64,000 nucleotides of DNA. Origin: Methanosarcina barkeri MS (GTDB lineage Archaea > Halobacteriota > Methanosarcinia > Methanosarcinales > Methanosarcinaceae). The DNA lies in contig NZ_CP009528.1 in the NCBI RefSeq assembly GCF_000970025.1, forward strand, positions 3,335,168-3,399,167, written 5' to 3'. Positions 10,064-19,018 of the stretch are shown here, piece after piece. The notes under the pieces were generated by a model that made no database searches, was not told where the DNA came from, and saw only the letters and a list, made by a program, of their open reading frames with translations. A program made the translations under genes and the position numbers. Positions within the stretch are counted from its first letter, which is position 1. Each line of letters opens with the position of its first letter.

Positions 10064-11149
10064 ATGTTATATATGATAAACTTTGTGGACTTATCCATAC
10101 TTATAATACTACTAATTTCTACAACAACTTCAGTTTTTATATTTAAGGCTATACAATACAAAAAATCGTTTTTCCAAATAAATGAAGAACTTTCTAATTC
10201 AAAAGTAACAGAAACTTCCAAAATTAAAATGTTGGAGAATCTTCACGATGATTTAGGAAATAAAAATGACGAACAAATTATAATAAATAATTTTTATTTT
10301 AAAAATAAAAATGTGTGGTACTGGTATAATATTTTGTTAATAGTAGCCATACCAGCATTAATATACATAGCTGTAAAGTATGTATCGAAAGATATACAAG
10401 TTTATATAGTATTTTTCTCGTTAAGTATAATTATATCAGTCTTGTTGATCGGTTATTATTTTGCACGCAAATTATTAGGGAAAGTGTCTATAAAATTAAG
10501 GAATATAGTGCAAATAATATTTTCTATAACTATAGAAAATATATATATAACTTTCACCACATTGACAATATTTCTGATACTATTAAACTTGTATCTTTTA
10601 GTTTTAACAACCCTAGTAGATAAAAATATAACATTCCAATTATTCAATACGCTGAGTTCTTCCATTAATTCATATCAAATATTAGAATCAACTAGTGATA
10701 TACAGCTTTCACTTTCTACTCTATTCTTTTCTCTCGCAATAGGAGGTACAGTTATTTTTTCGACAACTCATTATTATTTAAACCAAAGACGTGAAATAGA
10801 AAATGAGCTGTCAACGCAAGTTAACAGATACTTAGAATGGCACAAAGAAAACGAATCATTACTATATTTAAACATAGCTGATTCTTTAAAAGGAGATAAA
10901 ATAAACAAATTTTATGATGCACTAATAGAACTTCGATCTAGTTTGAATGTTTACAATATTAAAGAACGTAAAATCCCTACTCAAAGATATGAGAGATTTA
11001 TCGGTTTAATTATTATCTCTTACTTTGGAGGTATTTTTGCGATTATTGTTCCTAGTGACTTAATGAACTTTACATTCTTGCTCTTTTGTGGAATAACTTG
11101 TGTATACATATGGCTTACATATTTAATTTTTAGGGATACAAGAGCTTAA
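10064..11149 (+). CDS. AT-rich multi-spanning membrane protein, unknown
   Basis: About 361 residues from the ATG at 10064 (an in-frame TTG at 10028 is less likely). Hydrophobic segments lie at about residues 5-27, 84-107, 110-133, 155-183 and 212-236, with two more near the C-terminus. A charged loop at 30-75 and a cytoplasmic-looking helical region at about 240-315 (NQRREIENELSTQVNRY) separate them. No family recognised. Base composition is much more AT-rich than in neighbouring core genes, with many ATA and AAA codons, which suggests recent acquisition. No clear Shine-Dalgarno sequence. It stands alone between non-coding regions. Confidence 0.65.
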   Translation: MLYMINFVDLSILIILLISTTTSVFIFKAIQYKKSFFQINEELSNSKVTETSKIKMLENLHDDLGNKNDEQIIINNFYFKNKNVWYWYNILLIVAIPALIYIAVKYVSKDIQVYIVFFSLSIIISVLLIGYYFARKLLGKVSIKLRNIVQIIFSITIENIYITFTTLTIFLILLNLYLLVLTTLVDKNITFQLFNTLSSSINSYQILESTSDIQLSLSTLFFSLAIGGTVIFSTTHYYLNQRREIENELSTQVNRYLEWHKENESLLYLNIADSLKGDKINKFYDALIELRSSLNVYNIKERKIPTQRYERFIGLIIISYFGGIFAIIVPSDLMNFTFLLFCGITCVYIWLTYLIFRDTRA

Positions 11150-11360
11150 ATTGACAAAAATAGTAGAAGCAGAATTATTTAGAAAAAATTAGATAAAAAA
11201 CATGAGTTTCATACATTGACTATAGATTTAGTGCCCGTAACGAAATCACCTATGCAACTTAGAATTTATTGTAACTTTGACTGGCTATCTTGATAGTGAA
11301 AATCAAAACATTCAATTGGAAATCTGCATAGTTTATTCCGGGACGGGACCTTAGATTTCA

Positions 11361-11729
11361 TTATTGTTCCACCAATTCCGTATCCTCATGAGAATAACTC
11401 GGCGCACAGCAGCAGAGAATTTTCAGCAGCGTATTTCCTGTGTTTTGAATTCTGTGCGGAGTACCGGGTGAAATGCAAACAGTATCTCCTTTTTTGACCT
11501 CGAATTCTTCAGATCCAAGAATCATTATCCCACTGCCTTCGGTAATGTGATATATTTCTTCGGTAAGGTGGTGTTTGTGAAGAAGAGTTTTTCCGCCAGC
11601 TGGCACGGTAGCTTCGGCAAGGCTCTGGTTTGAGTTTCCGTGGACAGAAGGATGCATGAGTTCGCGGATAATTGAACTGTCTTTTGTGATGTAAGGTTCT
11701 ATTTCTTCGTATCTGGTAAAGATCTGCAT
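11361..11729 (-). CDS. Cupin-domain protein
   Basis: A single-domain cupin of 122 residues. Cupin motif 1 is HKHHLTEEIYHITEG (residues about 51-65), with two histidines and a glutamate as metal ligands; motif 2 is PGTPHRIQN (about 87-95), with the last histidine. Such small cupins bind a metal and may act as sugar-phosphate isomerases, dioxygenases or sensors; nothing here shows which. The C-terminus contains a CCC run. About the first 57 codons and the upstream region are duplicated in a broken copy at 13164-13375. Confidence 0.8.
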   Translation of the reverse strand: MQIFTRYEEIEPYITKDSSIIRELMHPSVHGNSNQSLAEATVPAGGKTLLHKHHLTEEIYHITEGSGIMILGSEEFEVKKGDTVCISPGTPHRIQNTGNTLLKILCCCAPSYSHEDTELVEQ

Positions 11730-12782
11730 TGTGAATTACTGGAAACCGCAATTATAATTATCTTTTCGTTCACAAAAAAACTAGAAAAATTAAACAAAAG
11801 ACTGACTTTATATGGACACAGCACTAATAAGAAACCGAAATTAGATTTAAATTATTATATTGTAAGAACAAAAATAAGAGATCTTGGAAGATCTCTGAAT
11901 TATCGTTTCTCATGCAGTTTATAATGACATGATAGCATTACTAAGGCAAGTTCTAAACAAGTCTCAAGAAATGAGAGCATGTTAATATCGGAAAGTGTCA
12001 GGTTTTGGACACTTATATTTATAAGTAAGTTTATAATCATGTTTGCCTTTATTTAATGATTATTTCACATAAGTCGTCCAAACCTCATGAAGTGTTATCT
12101 GTACACTTGTACCTAAAAACTACCATTTGTCACCTAATATACGCCTTTAAGATGCCATTTAGATGCCTTTGTAGCAATCTTTAAGTAGTATTGTAGTACA
12201 ATATGAAATGTATACGTTGTATACGACGTAATCATTGTATACATAAACATAATGTGTACACAATAGACTTCATTTAATTTGTGCGTTGAGAGACCTTGTT
12301 TGAATCTTGTGGAAGGGGATCAACAAGGTTTCTGGCTAGCTTTTCGTTTAAGTTACTTTTTGGATTTTTATTATTTTATATTATAAAATATCATAACTGT
12401 ATTTAACTGTTTTTATAAATATAAAAAAGTCACCTGGGACTGTTCATAAAATGTTAGTTTGAGAAGGAAAAATAGTTGCCTTGTACTTAAAATATTTGAA
12501 GAAAAAGTACAATTTTGAGATAAATGCCATGAATTTATAATTTTTCAATAAGTTAGGCACAAGGATCTTGATTTTTATATTTTTATTTTGGGCGACAAAT
12601 TGGATTTTAGAAAATCTTAAAAGTCCATAGAAAGTAAAACATTACTATTTAATGAATTTTAAAGATAACATTGAAATCATTCTCTTAGTTAGTGCAATAT
12701 TGGTGATAGTGCAACCTTACTATTAACTCACAGACTCTATGATTTATAAATATCTCATTATGTGAATAATATCAGTACGCAG
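11730..12782. other. Long intergenic region with one stem-loop
   Basis: About 1 kb, AT-rich, no credible gene. A perfect inverted repeat, ACCTTGTT with AACAAGGT, spans about 12294-12331 with a loop of about 20 nt and is followed by a T-rich stretch; it could be a terminator or a small RNA hairpin. The segment 12200-12260 is rich in GTATAC and TGTATAC words. Confidence 0.4.
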
Positions 12783-13055
12783 TTCGGATAGTAAAAAGTC
12801 CTGCATGCCTTTCACGCACACCATAAAAAGCAGCACTTTATCTTTAAGAAGGAGTTCTGAATCGTGTCTGGCAGGAAAAGATCCCAAAAACCAGCTCAAA
12901 CTGCTCATAATTATGAGAAGTAAAATCGTTTATGACAAATGAGTGTGGTTCTTCGTTGTTTTGTGTTGATATTCTCATAATGTCCTCATAAAAACCAATG
13001 GGTCTTGAATTGAAAATAGTATTATCCATAGAGAATGATTAAGGGTATAAAGTAT
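12783..13055 (-). pseudogene. Decayed copy of the 218-aa hypothetical gene (middle part)
   Basis: The DNA from about 12783 to 12945 closely matches the intact gene at about 14395-14558: the same order of words such as TTTAAGAAGGAGTT, GTGTCTGGCAGGAAAAG and AACCAGCTCAAACTGCTCAT. The frame is broken by a lost base (GAGTTCTGAA versus GAGTTCCTGAA). From about 12946 the similarity stops for about 110 bp. A 61-codon frame at 12844-13029 is what remains open; it is not expected to be functional. Confidence 0.75.
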
Positions 13056-13059
13056 CATT

Positions 13060-13335
13060 CTAGATCAATAAGGAATAAGTTAGGCCCTGAAAATTGATCA
13101 TTGGAGATTTTCCAACCGACGTTTCTTCCCATAACTTGTCAAGAGCTTTGTTATATCCGGGATCTTCGGTCAGGTGGTGTTTGTGAAGAAGGGTTTTTCC
13201 GCCGGCTGGTACGGTAGCTTCGGCAAGGCTCTGGTTTGAATTGCCGTGGACTGAAGGATGCATAAGTTCGCGGATAATTGAACCGTCTTTTGTGATGTAA
13301 GGTTCTATTTCTTCGTATCTGGTAAAGGGCTGCAT
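13060..13335 (-). pseudogene. Chimeric remnant: cupin N-terminus joined to N-terminal part of the 218-aa protein
   Basis: This 91-codon frame starts exactly like the cupin at 11361-11729 (MQPFTRYEEIEPYITKD, to HKHHLTE), then switches at about 13163 to a segment matching the 218-aa protein (ALDKLWEETSVGKSP versus ALDEFWKEISAGKSP). Cupin motif 2 is lost. The 5' flank is also copied from the intact cupin gene. It looks like the product of a deletion between two duplicated neighbours. Whether it is translated is unknown. Confidence 0.75.
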
Positions 13336-13518
13336 TGTAAATTACTGGAAACCGCAATTATAACTATTTTTTCATTCAAGAGACTTTGCACCTAAACTCT
13401 CTTATCTGGAACTTTTCTTGAAAAAACCACCCCAGGCTCAAATTATTATATATGTTGTACATTATTAATTAATATTAAGAGAAAATTTGATGAATAATGA
13501 TACTCGGAGCATAAAAAT

Positions 13519-13875
13519 ATGAAAACAAATAAAAAACCAGATGCCAATAGCGAAAAGATAAAAACAAATAAAAAACCAGATGTCAATAGCGAAAAAATGA
13601 AAACAAATAAAAAACCAGAGATCAATAGCGAAAATACGAAAACAAATAAAAAACCAGAGATCAATAGCGAAAAGATGAGTAAGGATGCGTTCACATACAT
13701 TACATGGGTTATTTTAATTATAAGTCCATTATACGCGCTTTATTTTTTATATTCATTAGCTACAGGAGGTTCGATTATTTATAGCACAGTACCTTCAATA
13801 ATCTTCTTCGTGGCTGGAGTAATTACATTATTTGATATCCTTGCAGTTCAGCAAATAATGAATGTGAAAAATTGA
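13519..13875 (+). CDS. Small membrane protein with Lys-rich tandem repeat N-terminus
   Basis: 118 residues. The first 52 are four copies of a 13-residue unit (KTNKKPDxNSEKM type) encoded by exact-length 39-bp repeats at 13519-13674. Two hydrophobic segments follow, at about residues 60-83 (TYITWVILIISPLYALYFLY) and 88-110. A start at the Met of MSKDAF (13672) would give a repeat-free 67-residue protein; the ATG at 13519 has a GGAG 11 nt upstream and is preferred. No known family. The soluble arm is highly basic and could bind acidic surfaces or nucleic acid; that is inference. Confidence 0.6.
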   Translation: MKTNKKPDANSEKIKTNKKPDVNSEKMKTNKKPEINSENTKTNKKPEINSEKMSKDAFTYITWVILIISPLYALYFLYSLATGGSIIYSTVPSIIFFVAGVITLFDILAVQQIMNVKN

Positions 13876-14055
13876 GTTTCTTATCGGATATCATGGATAA
13901 TAGATTTTCATTTTAATTTTACTATTTTTGAACTCTTGGAATCTGAAAAACTATACTAATTATACTAATTACACTTGACCTAAAGTCCTCAATCTGCACC
14001 TGAAGTAGAGAGAAAATAGAGCTTTAGATGCAGAGCTCATTTAAGAGAGTAGATT

Positions 14056-14712
14056 TCAAAGAGGAGGTGTGGATTCATCTTCCTGCAAAAGTTCGGAAAA
14101 GAGCAAGGAACAGCCCGGGATCTGTTCAATGTTTACCATAATCATATTGATGTAGAAGGGTCCTCCGCGTTTAATATCTATAGGAGAAGGGTCTACGAAT
14201 TCCCAGATATCAACAGGGTGTTTGAGATAAAAGGTCTCAAGCTCCGGGCTGTTCAAATGCATTCTGGATGGAAAACCTATAGCGTGGACTGTAGAGTTTA
14301 AAAAGGATTCAGCGCCCGCGTCCAGAAGAAATACGAAAAAGAAGTATTCTCCACGTGGCAGGTCAAGCATGAACTTGACATCAGTGCGAAGTTTGGAGAG
14401 TAATAAGTCCTGCGTGCCTTTCCTGCACACCATAAGAAGCAATACTTTATCTTTAAGAAGGAGTTCCTGAACCGTGTCTGGCAGGAAAAGGTCCCCAAAA
14501 ACCAGCTCAAACTGCTCATAACTCGTAGCTGCAAAATCATTTCTGATAAATAAAATGCCATCCTCGCTCAACAAGGAATAACCCAGATTGCCCTGAGAAT
14601 CGACTATCGGAGATTTGCCTGCAGAGATTTCTTTCCAGAACTCGTCAAGAGCTTTGTCATCTATCCGGGATAACAGGTGTACACAGGTTCCAACAGCAAT
14701 ATCTTTCAGCAC
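14056..14712 (-). CDS. Hypothetical protein, 218 aa, with decayed paralogue nearby
   Basis: A soluble protein with no signal peptide or membrane helix and no family I recognise. Notable segments are SYEQFELVFGDLFLPDTVQELLL and DLPRGEYFFFVFLLDAG. The existence of partial copies at 12783-13163, next to copies of the cupin gene, suggests that the cupin and this gene were once neighbours and were duplicated together. The start ATG at 14712 is preceded by AAGGGGG in the minus-strand reading, a good ribosome site. Confidence 0.65.
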   Translation of the reverse strand: MLKDIAVGTCVHLLSRIDDKALDEFWKEISAGKSPIVDSQGNLGYSLLSEDGILFIRNDFAATSYEQFELVFGDLFLPDTVQELLLKDKVLLLMVCRKGTQDLLLSKLRTDVKFMLDLPRGEYFFFVFLLDAGAESFLNSTVHAIGFPSRMHLNSPELETFYLKHPVDIWEFVDPSPIDIKRGGPFYINMIMVNIEQIPGCSLLFSELLQEDESTPPL

Positions 14713-14902
14713 TAAACCCCCTTGTAATTAGAAATCGACTTCGATTAAAGAAGTACAGGTAAAAACCTGTGGTTATCAAAACTAAAGTTTGAGATTATTA
14801 GCCTTAAGATAATATAAATAGAATAGTATATAAAATGTATAGTTTATAAAAAAGAATATTGAGGTTCTAAAGTAAAAGTAGTAAAAAAAGGATTAGAGAG
14901 AG

Positions 14903-15040
14903 TTCAACTAAAAAAGTAAAAATCAATTGAAAAAGTAAATACCATGTTGAAAAAGTAAAGATCAATTGAAAAAGTAAAGATCAATTGAAAAAGTAAATAC
15001 CATGTTGAAAAGTAAAGATCTGTTGAAAAAGTAAAAAATG
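14903..15040. repeat. Degenerate tandem array, about 20-21 bp unit
   Basis: Six to seven copies of a unit like TTGAAAAAGTAAAGATCAA, some with AATACCATG in place of AGATCAA. It lies in the 424-bp spacer between two minus-strand genes, about 190 bp upstream of the 218-aa gene start and about 100 bp past the end of the ATPase gene. No coding role seen. Confidence 0.85.
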
Positions 15041-15136
15041 TGTACTTTTATTTGACAAGCATCTTCCATAAAATAGACAGGATTTGCCACAATTATTAAA
15101 GATTGTAATAATTAGAATTATAAAAAATTACAAAAA

Positions 15137-16069
15137 TTACAAATTCTTCATTTTGAGGGTTTTAATTCCTTTCTGTTTATCCTGAATGCCCATCAGTATA
15201 TTTTCTACTCGGGCCCAGATTTGGCAGACCTGATCCGCAAACTCATTTTCGTTTAAACAAGCGCTGCTTTTAGCATACTCTATTAAGGTTTGTTCCTGAA
15301 GCATTGCCTTCGTTACAATGTCATTATAAGGAAGCCTGCCTATTACCGGAATTTCCTGTTCGGCACAGAAATTTTCAATCATCTGGGTATTTTCTTCATT
15401 TATATCATACTTGTTTATGCAGATAACAGTGGGGATCATGAAGTGTGCAGTAAGCTCAAGAACTCTTTTAAGATCATGAATTCCGGAAACGGTTGGCTCA
15501 CTTACCACCAGAACCAGGTCCGTACCTGTAATAGCTGCAATTGTGGAACAGCCTGTTCCAGGAGGCCCGTCAATTATAATTAAATCTTTATGATATTGTT
15601 CTGCAAGCTTTTTCGCATTGGTCCGAACAGTGCTTACAAGTTTTCCACTCGTCTCTTCTCCGATGCCAAGCCGTGCATGAGCCATAGGCCCAAAACGGGT
15701 TTCGGAAGAAAAAGACTGGCCTGAAACCCTTTTTTCCATGGAAACTGCTCCGTTGGGACAAACAATGGTGCAGGCAGCACATCCCTCGCATTCATAAGGG
15801 TCAACTTCAAAACTTTCATTTACCGCCTCATACCTGCAAAATTCTCTGCATTTTCCGCATTTTATACAGAGTTCCGGGTCAATTCTGGCAACCTCAAGGC
15901 TGTAATAGTCTTCTTTTTCCAGAATATCGGGTTTCAAGATCAGATGCATATCAGCTGCATCCACATCGCAATCGGCAATGACAGCATTTTTTGCAAGCGA
16001 AGTAAAAGCTGCCGTAAGGGTTGTCTTTCCAGTCCCACCTTTTCCGCTGATTACAGTAAGCTGCTTCAT
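15137..16069 (-). CDS. MinD-family ATPase with inserted double [4Fe-4S] ferredoxin domain (second of pair)
   Basis: 310 residues. A deviant Walker A at residues 9-16 (GKGGTGKTT region) identifies the MinD/Mrp/NifH superfamily. A ferredoxin insert follows, with cysteines at 68, 71, 74, 78 and 94, 97, 100, 104, two CX2CX2CX3C motifs for [4Fe-4S] clusters. Switch region IDGPPGTGCS is also present. Such proteins (COG1149) are thought to use ATP to load or transfer Fe-S or other metal clusters; in Desulfovibrio pairs of them sit beside orange-protein genes. It overlaps its paralogue upstream by 4 bp (ATGA at 16066-16069), so the two are coupled. Confidence 0.88.
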   Translation of the reverse strand: MKQLTVISGKGGTGKTTLTAAFTSLAKNAVIADCDVDAADMHLILKPDILEKEDYYSLEVARIDPELCIKCGKCREFCRYEAVNESFEVDPYECEGCAACTIVCPNGAVSMEKRVSGQSFSSETRFGPMAHARLGIGEETSGKLVSTVRTNAKKLAEQYHKDLIIIDGPPGTGCSTIAAITGTDLVLVVSEPTVSGIHDLKRVLELTAHFMIPTVICINKYDINEENTQMIENFCAEQEIPVIGRLPYNDIVTKAMLQEQTLIEYAKSSACLNENEFADQVCQIWARVENILMGIQDKQKGIKTLKMKNL

Positions 16070-16923
16070 GTTCTCGCTTCCTCTACACCTGCAAGCTGGA
16101 GTTTTATTGCTTCAAACATACCAAGAAACTGTTCTTTCCATCCCGGCATTTCTTGAACAAAGGGAATGCCGCGAGAATAGAGTTCTGCAATTCTGAGATC
16201 GTTTGGGATCTTGAGAAGGACCGGAATTCCTTCGGCTTTACAGTATTCTTCAACCCTTGAGTCTCCTAACCCCCAGCGGTTAATGACAATTCCAAAGGGA
16301 ATTTTAAGCGCTCTTACAACACCTACGGCAAGCTTGAGGTCATGGAAACCAAAAGGTGTTGATTCAGTCACAAGCACACAATAATCCACATCACCAATAG
16401 AAGCAATAACAGGGCAGGAAGTTCCGGGCGGGGCATCTAGAATTGCAGTTTTCCGGTCATCGATATGTTTCTTGAGCGCTTTGATAACAGCCGATGTCAT
16501 CGTTTCCCCTATATTTAAAAGCCCCCTGTAAAACTCAGGTGAACTTCTTCCTTTTGCTTTTTCAATTAATCCAAGGGACCTCTGAGATTCCTGGATTGCT
16601 TTTTCCGGGCAAAGGACAGCACATCCCCCACATCCGTGGCAGAGAGAAGGGAAAAACAAAACTCTGGTAGAAATGGCTGCCAGGGCGTTATAACGGCAAA
16701 AGTCCGAACACTGCCTGCAAATATTGCACTTTTCCTGATCGATTACAGGCACCGGACAAATTACATCTTCTACTTTTTCAAGGTCAAAGCCAAGGAAAAG
16801 ATTACAGTTAGGTTCTTCTACATCGCAGTCAAAAAGCTGTACATCTGAAAGAGAAAGAGCAAGATTTAAAGAAACCGTGGTTTTCCCGGTCCCCCCTTTT
16901 CCACTTGCAATTGCAATTTTCAT
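16066..16923 (-). CDS. MinD-family ATPase with inserted double [4Fe-4S] ferredoxin domain (first of pair)
   Basis: 285 residues, paralogous to the next gene and placed just upstream of it. Deviant Walker A in SGKGGTGKTT (8-17); ferredoxin insert with cysteines at 66, 69, 72, 76 and 95, 98, 101, 105; switch segment LDAPPGTSCP. The two ATPases probably form a heterodimer. The neighbouring CDF transporter and NifX-like proteins suggest a role in building, storing or sensing a metal or Fe-S cluster. A 232-bp repeat array lies directly upstream of the start, which has an AGATC/GGAG-type ribosome site close to the ATG. Confidence 0.88.
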   Translation of the reverse strand: MKIAIASGKGGTGKTTVSLNLALSLSDVQLFDCDVEEPNCNLFLGFDLEKVEDVICPVPVIDQEKCNICRQCSDFCRYNALAAISTRVLFFPSLCHGCGGCAVLCPEKAIQESQRSLGLIEKAKGRSSPEFYRGLLNIGETMTSAVIKALKKHIDDRKTAILDAPPGTSCPVIASIGDVDYCVLVTESTPFGFHDLKLAVGVVRALKIPFGIVINRWGLGDSRVEEYCKAEGIPVLLKIPNDLRIAELYSRGIPFVQEMPGWKEQFLGMFEAIKLQLAGVEEART

Positions 16924-16934
16924 ATCCGATCTCC

Positions 16935-17166
16935 ATGTTATTTCGCAGGAACTGTGATTTTACATATTATTTTTCAGGAGCTGTGATTTTACATGTTATT
17001 TTTCAGGAGCTGTGATTTTACATGTTATTTTTCAGGAACTATGATTTTACATGTTATTTTTCAGGAACTATGATTTTACATGTTATTTTTCAGGAACTAT
17101 AATTTTACATGTTATTTTTCAGGAACTATGATTTTACATGTTATTTCGCAGGAACTGTGATTTCTT
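16935..17166. repeat. Eight 29-bp tandem repeats copying the 3' end of the CDF gene
   Basis: The unit is close to CATGTTATTTTTCAGGAACT followed by ATGATTTTA, exactly 29 bp, with copies starting at 16935 and every 29 bp to 17138. The last copy is the genuine 3' end of the CDF transporter gene, including its last codons (ITVPAK) and stop. The array fills the spacer to the next gene. Confidence 0.95.
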
Positions 17167-18373
17167 TGAGGTTCTGGAACCTGTCGATGACTTCTCTAGC
17201 AGTATTTACCCCGTCGGGAATTTGCAGAATTTTTATAAAATTATCTCGGAGCATATAATATGGACCCTCACCAACATTTCTTACCGCAAGGACGTTTGCT
17301 TTTTCCTGAATAATCAGGTCTACGGCTTTCATGCCTCCTTTTTTCTCAGAATTAAAAGATCGGTTTTCGATAATTTGATAATCTCCAACCTTGCCCTCTT
17401 TTATCTCTACAAAGAGAAAATAAGGAGCTTTCCCAAGGTGTTCTGACAGCTTTGCTTGAAACCCATTATTATCAAAAACGGGAAGAGCTAGCCTAAAATT
17501 TATCCTTTGTACAGGCTTTACATTAACAACAATATGCTCCAGATTTTCTACTTCTTTTTTAACAACCGTTTTGATTTCCTCTGAAAGCAGCTCCACCCTT
17601 TTTAAGTCGGTTTCACCCTCAACTTCAACCGTAACTTCCCCGAAAACCACAAGTCCGGATTTTCGGAGTTTCAGGTCCTCAAGTTCTATCAAGCCCGGGA
17701 TATTGAGTATGTCTTTTTTAATTCTCTCACTTTCATCCTCATCAAGCCAGGCATCCATCAGGGTAAGCACTGCATCCCTGGCACTTTCGATTCCCATTTT
17801 GAAGATCAAAAGAGAAATTACAATAGTACCTAAACTGTCAAGTTTCGAGACCCCCAGCATAGAGCCAAGAACAGCCACAACCACTATCATCGAAGAAAAG
17901 ACGTCCGTATAAGAATGCACCGCGTCAGCTATCAAGGACTGAGAGTTGATCTTTGTCCCTACATTTCGCTTGTATACAGAAAGGCCATAGATTGTAAGTA
18001 CTGAAAAAACAGCCGTTGCAAGGGCAAGTCCCTGAAATTCAATATGGGAAGTGGTATTTGAGCCTGTAAAACCTTCCCTTAACAGTTCAACGCCAGAAAG
18101 CAGGATTAATAGAGAAACAAAGAGAGCTATGATATTCTCTGCTTTGTAGTACCCATAAGGAAAATGCTTACTGCTTTTAAGGCTTATCTTGAGCCCAATC
18201 CAGACTGCTAGAGAGGCAAAAATATCCAGACCAGTGTGGACAGCATCCGCAAACAAGACTGTGCTTCCGGAATAAATACCCACAGCTCCTTTAAGGAAAG
18301 CAAGGAATGCAAGCGCCAGGGTTGCGTTCCTTGATGTTTTAACCCCTAGTTCCAAGTTTTCTTGTGCATTCAT
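17141..18373 (-). CDS. Cation diffusion facilitator fused to a C-terminal NifX-like domain
   Basis: 410 residues. Residues 1-200 are a CDF metal exporter with about six membrane helices; the metal-site motifs are ADAVHTGLD (H46, D50) and ADAVHSYTD. Residues about 205-290 form the cytoplasmic CDF domain. From about 292 (FRLALPVFDNNG) to the end a DiNase_FeMo-co (NifX/NifB C-terminal) domain is attached, with FGKAPYFLFVE-type sequence. Efflux of Fe2+, Zn2+ or similar is expected, with the NifX-like part sensing or binding a metal cluster. Same strand as the MinD pair downstream and the NifX-like genes upstream. The last codons are the source of the array at 16935-17166. Confidence 0.88.
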   Translation of the reverse strand: MNAQENLELGVKTSRNATLALAFLAFLKGAVGIYSGSTVLFADAVHTGLDIFASLAVWIGLKISLKSSKHFPYGYYKAENIIALFVSLLILLSGVELLREGFTGSNTTSHIEFQGLALATAVFSVLTIYGLSVYKRNVGTKINSQSLIADAVHSYTDVFSSMIVVVAVLGSMLGVSKLDSLGTIVISLLIFKMGIESARDAVLTLMDAWLDEDESERIKKDILNIPGLIELEDLKLRKSGLVVFGEVTVEVEGETDLKRVELLSEEIKTVVKKEVENLEHIVVNVKPVQRINFRLALPVFDNNGFQAKLSEHLGKAPYFLFVEIKEGKVGDYQIIENRSFNSEKKGGMKAVDLIIQEKANVLAVRNVGEGPYYMLRDNFIKILQIPDGVNTAREVIDRFQNLKEITVPAK

Positions 18374-18463
18374 TTGAAGATCCGTTTTAAATGAGTCATT
18401 GATTCATATCACAACTTAGAAAATTGAATTTTTAGAAAATTGAAACCTTTCTGACACTCTCTG

Positions 18464-18540
18464 GCAGTACTATTATTCTAGCAGTACTATTATTCTAGCA
18501 GTACTATTATTCTAGCAGTACTATTATTCTAGCAGTACTG
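18464..18540. repeat. 17-bp tandem repeats downstream of the NifX-like gene
   Basis: Four full copies and one partial copy of GCAGTACTATTATTCTA, ending 9 bp before the stop codon of the 125-residue NifX-like gene. The GCAGTACT core is self-complementary apart from its ends. Confidence 0.9.
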
Positions 18541-18549
18541 CTCGTGATT

Positions 18550-18927
18550 TCAGCACTGGTGATGATCGTCGTGTCCATGTTCTGAGCAGGAATTCTCAGC
18601 AGTTGCGTTCTGGAGCTTTCCTGCTTTCCAGGCCTCAAACGTATCCCTTACAGTGCCGCCAGCCCCCACAAAAACCTTTATTCCATAGGATTCGAACATG
18701 TTGACAGCTTTGAACCCGAGTCCACCACAGAGCATTATATCCACTCCATTTTCATGAAGGTACTCTGGAGGTAGTCCGGTGCCTCCCATATGCTCACTGG
18801 TGTTAGGAATTACAGTGACTTGATTGGTCTCTGTGTCTATTATAGTGTAGGTTGGAGCTTTTCCGAAGTGTGGTTCAACAACACCTTCCATACCATTTTC
18901 ATCTTTTGTAGGAATACTTACTTTCAT
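18550..18927 (-). CDS. NifX/NifB-like dinitrogenase Fe-Mo cofactor family protein, His-rich tail
   Basis: 125 residues from the ATG at 18927, which has GGTGA about 6 nt upstream; an in-frame ATG at 18951 is less likely. The fold signature MKVSIPTKDENG, then PHFGKAPTYTIID and LCGGLGFKAVNMFE, is that of the DiNase_FeMo-co family (NifX, NafY, orange protein). The tail SCSEHGHDDHHQC is rich in His and Cys and probably binds metal. No nitrogenase genes are nearby, so a role in nitrogen fixation is unlikely; the context is metal or Fe-S cluster handling with the MinD pair and CDF exporter. Confidence 0.85.
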   Translation of the reverse strand: MKVSIPTKDENGMEGVVEPHFGKAPTYTIIDTETNQVTVIPNTSEHMGGTGLPPEYLHENGVDIMLCGGLGFKAVNMFESYGIKVFVGAGGTVRDTFEAWKAGKLQNATAENSCSEHGHDDHHQC

Positions 18928-19018
18928 ATAATCACCTTCACTTTCTATCATTTTATCAAATAGTAATGTTTTTTTGATTGCATTGACATATATTCTTGAG
19001 ATTACACAATATTTAAGT

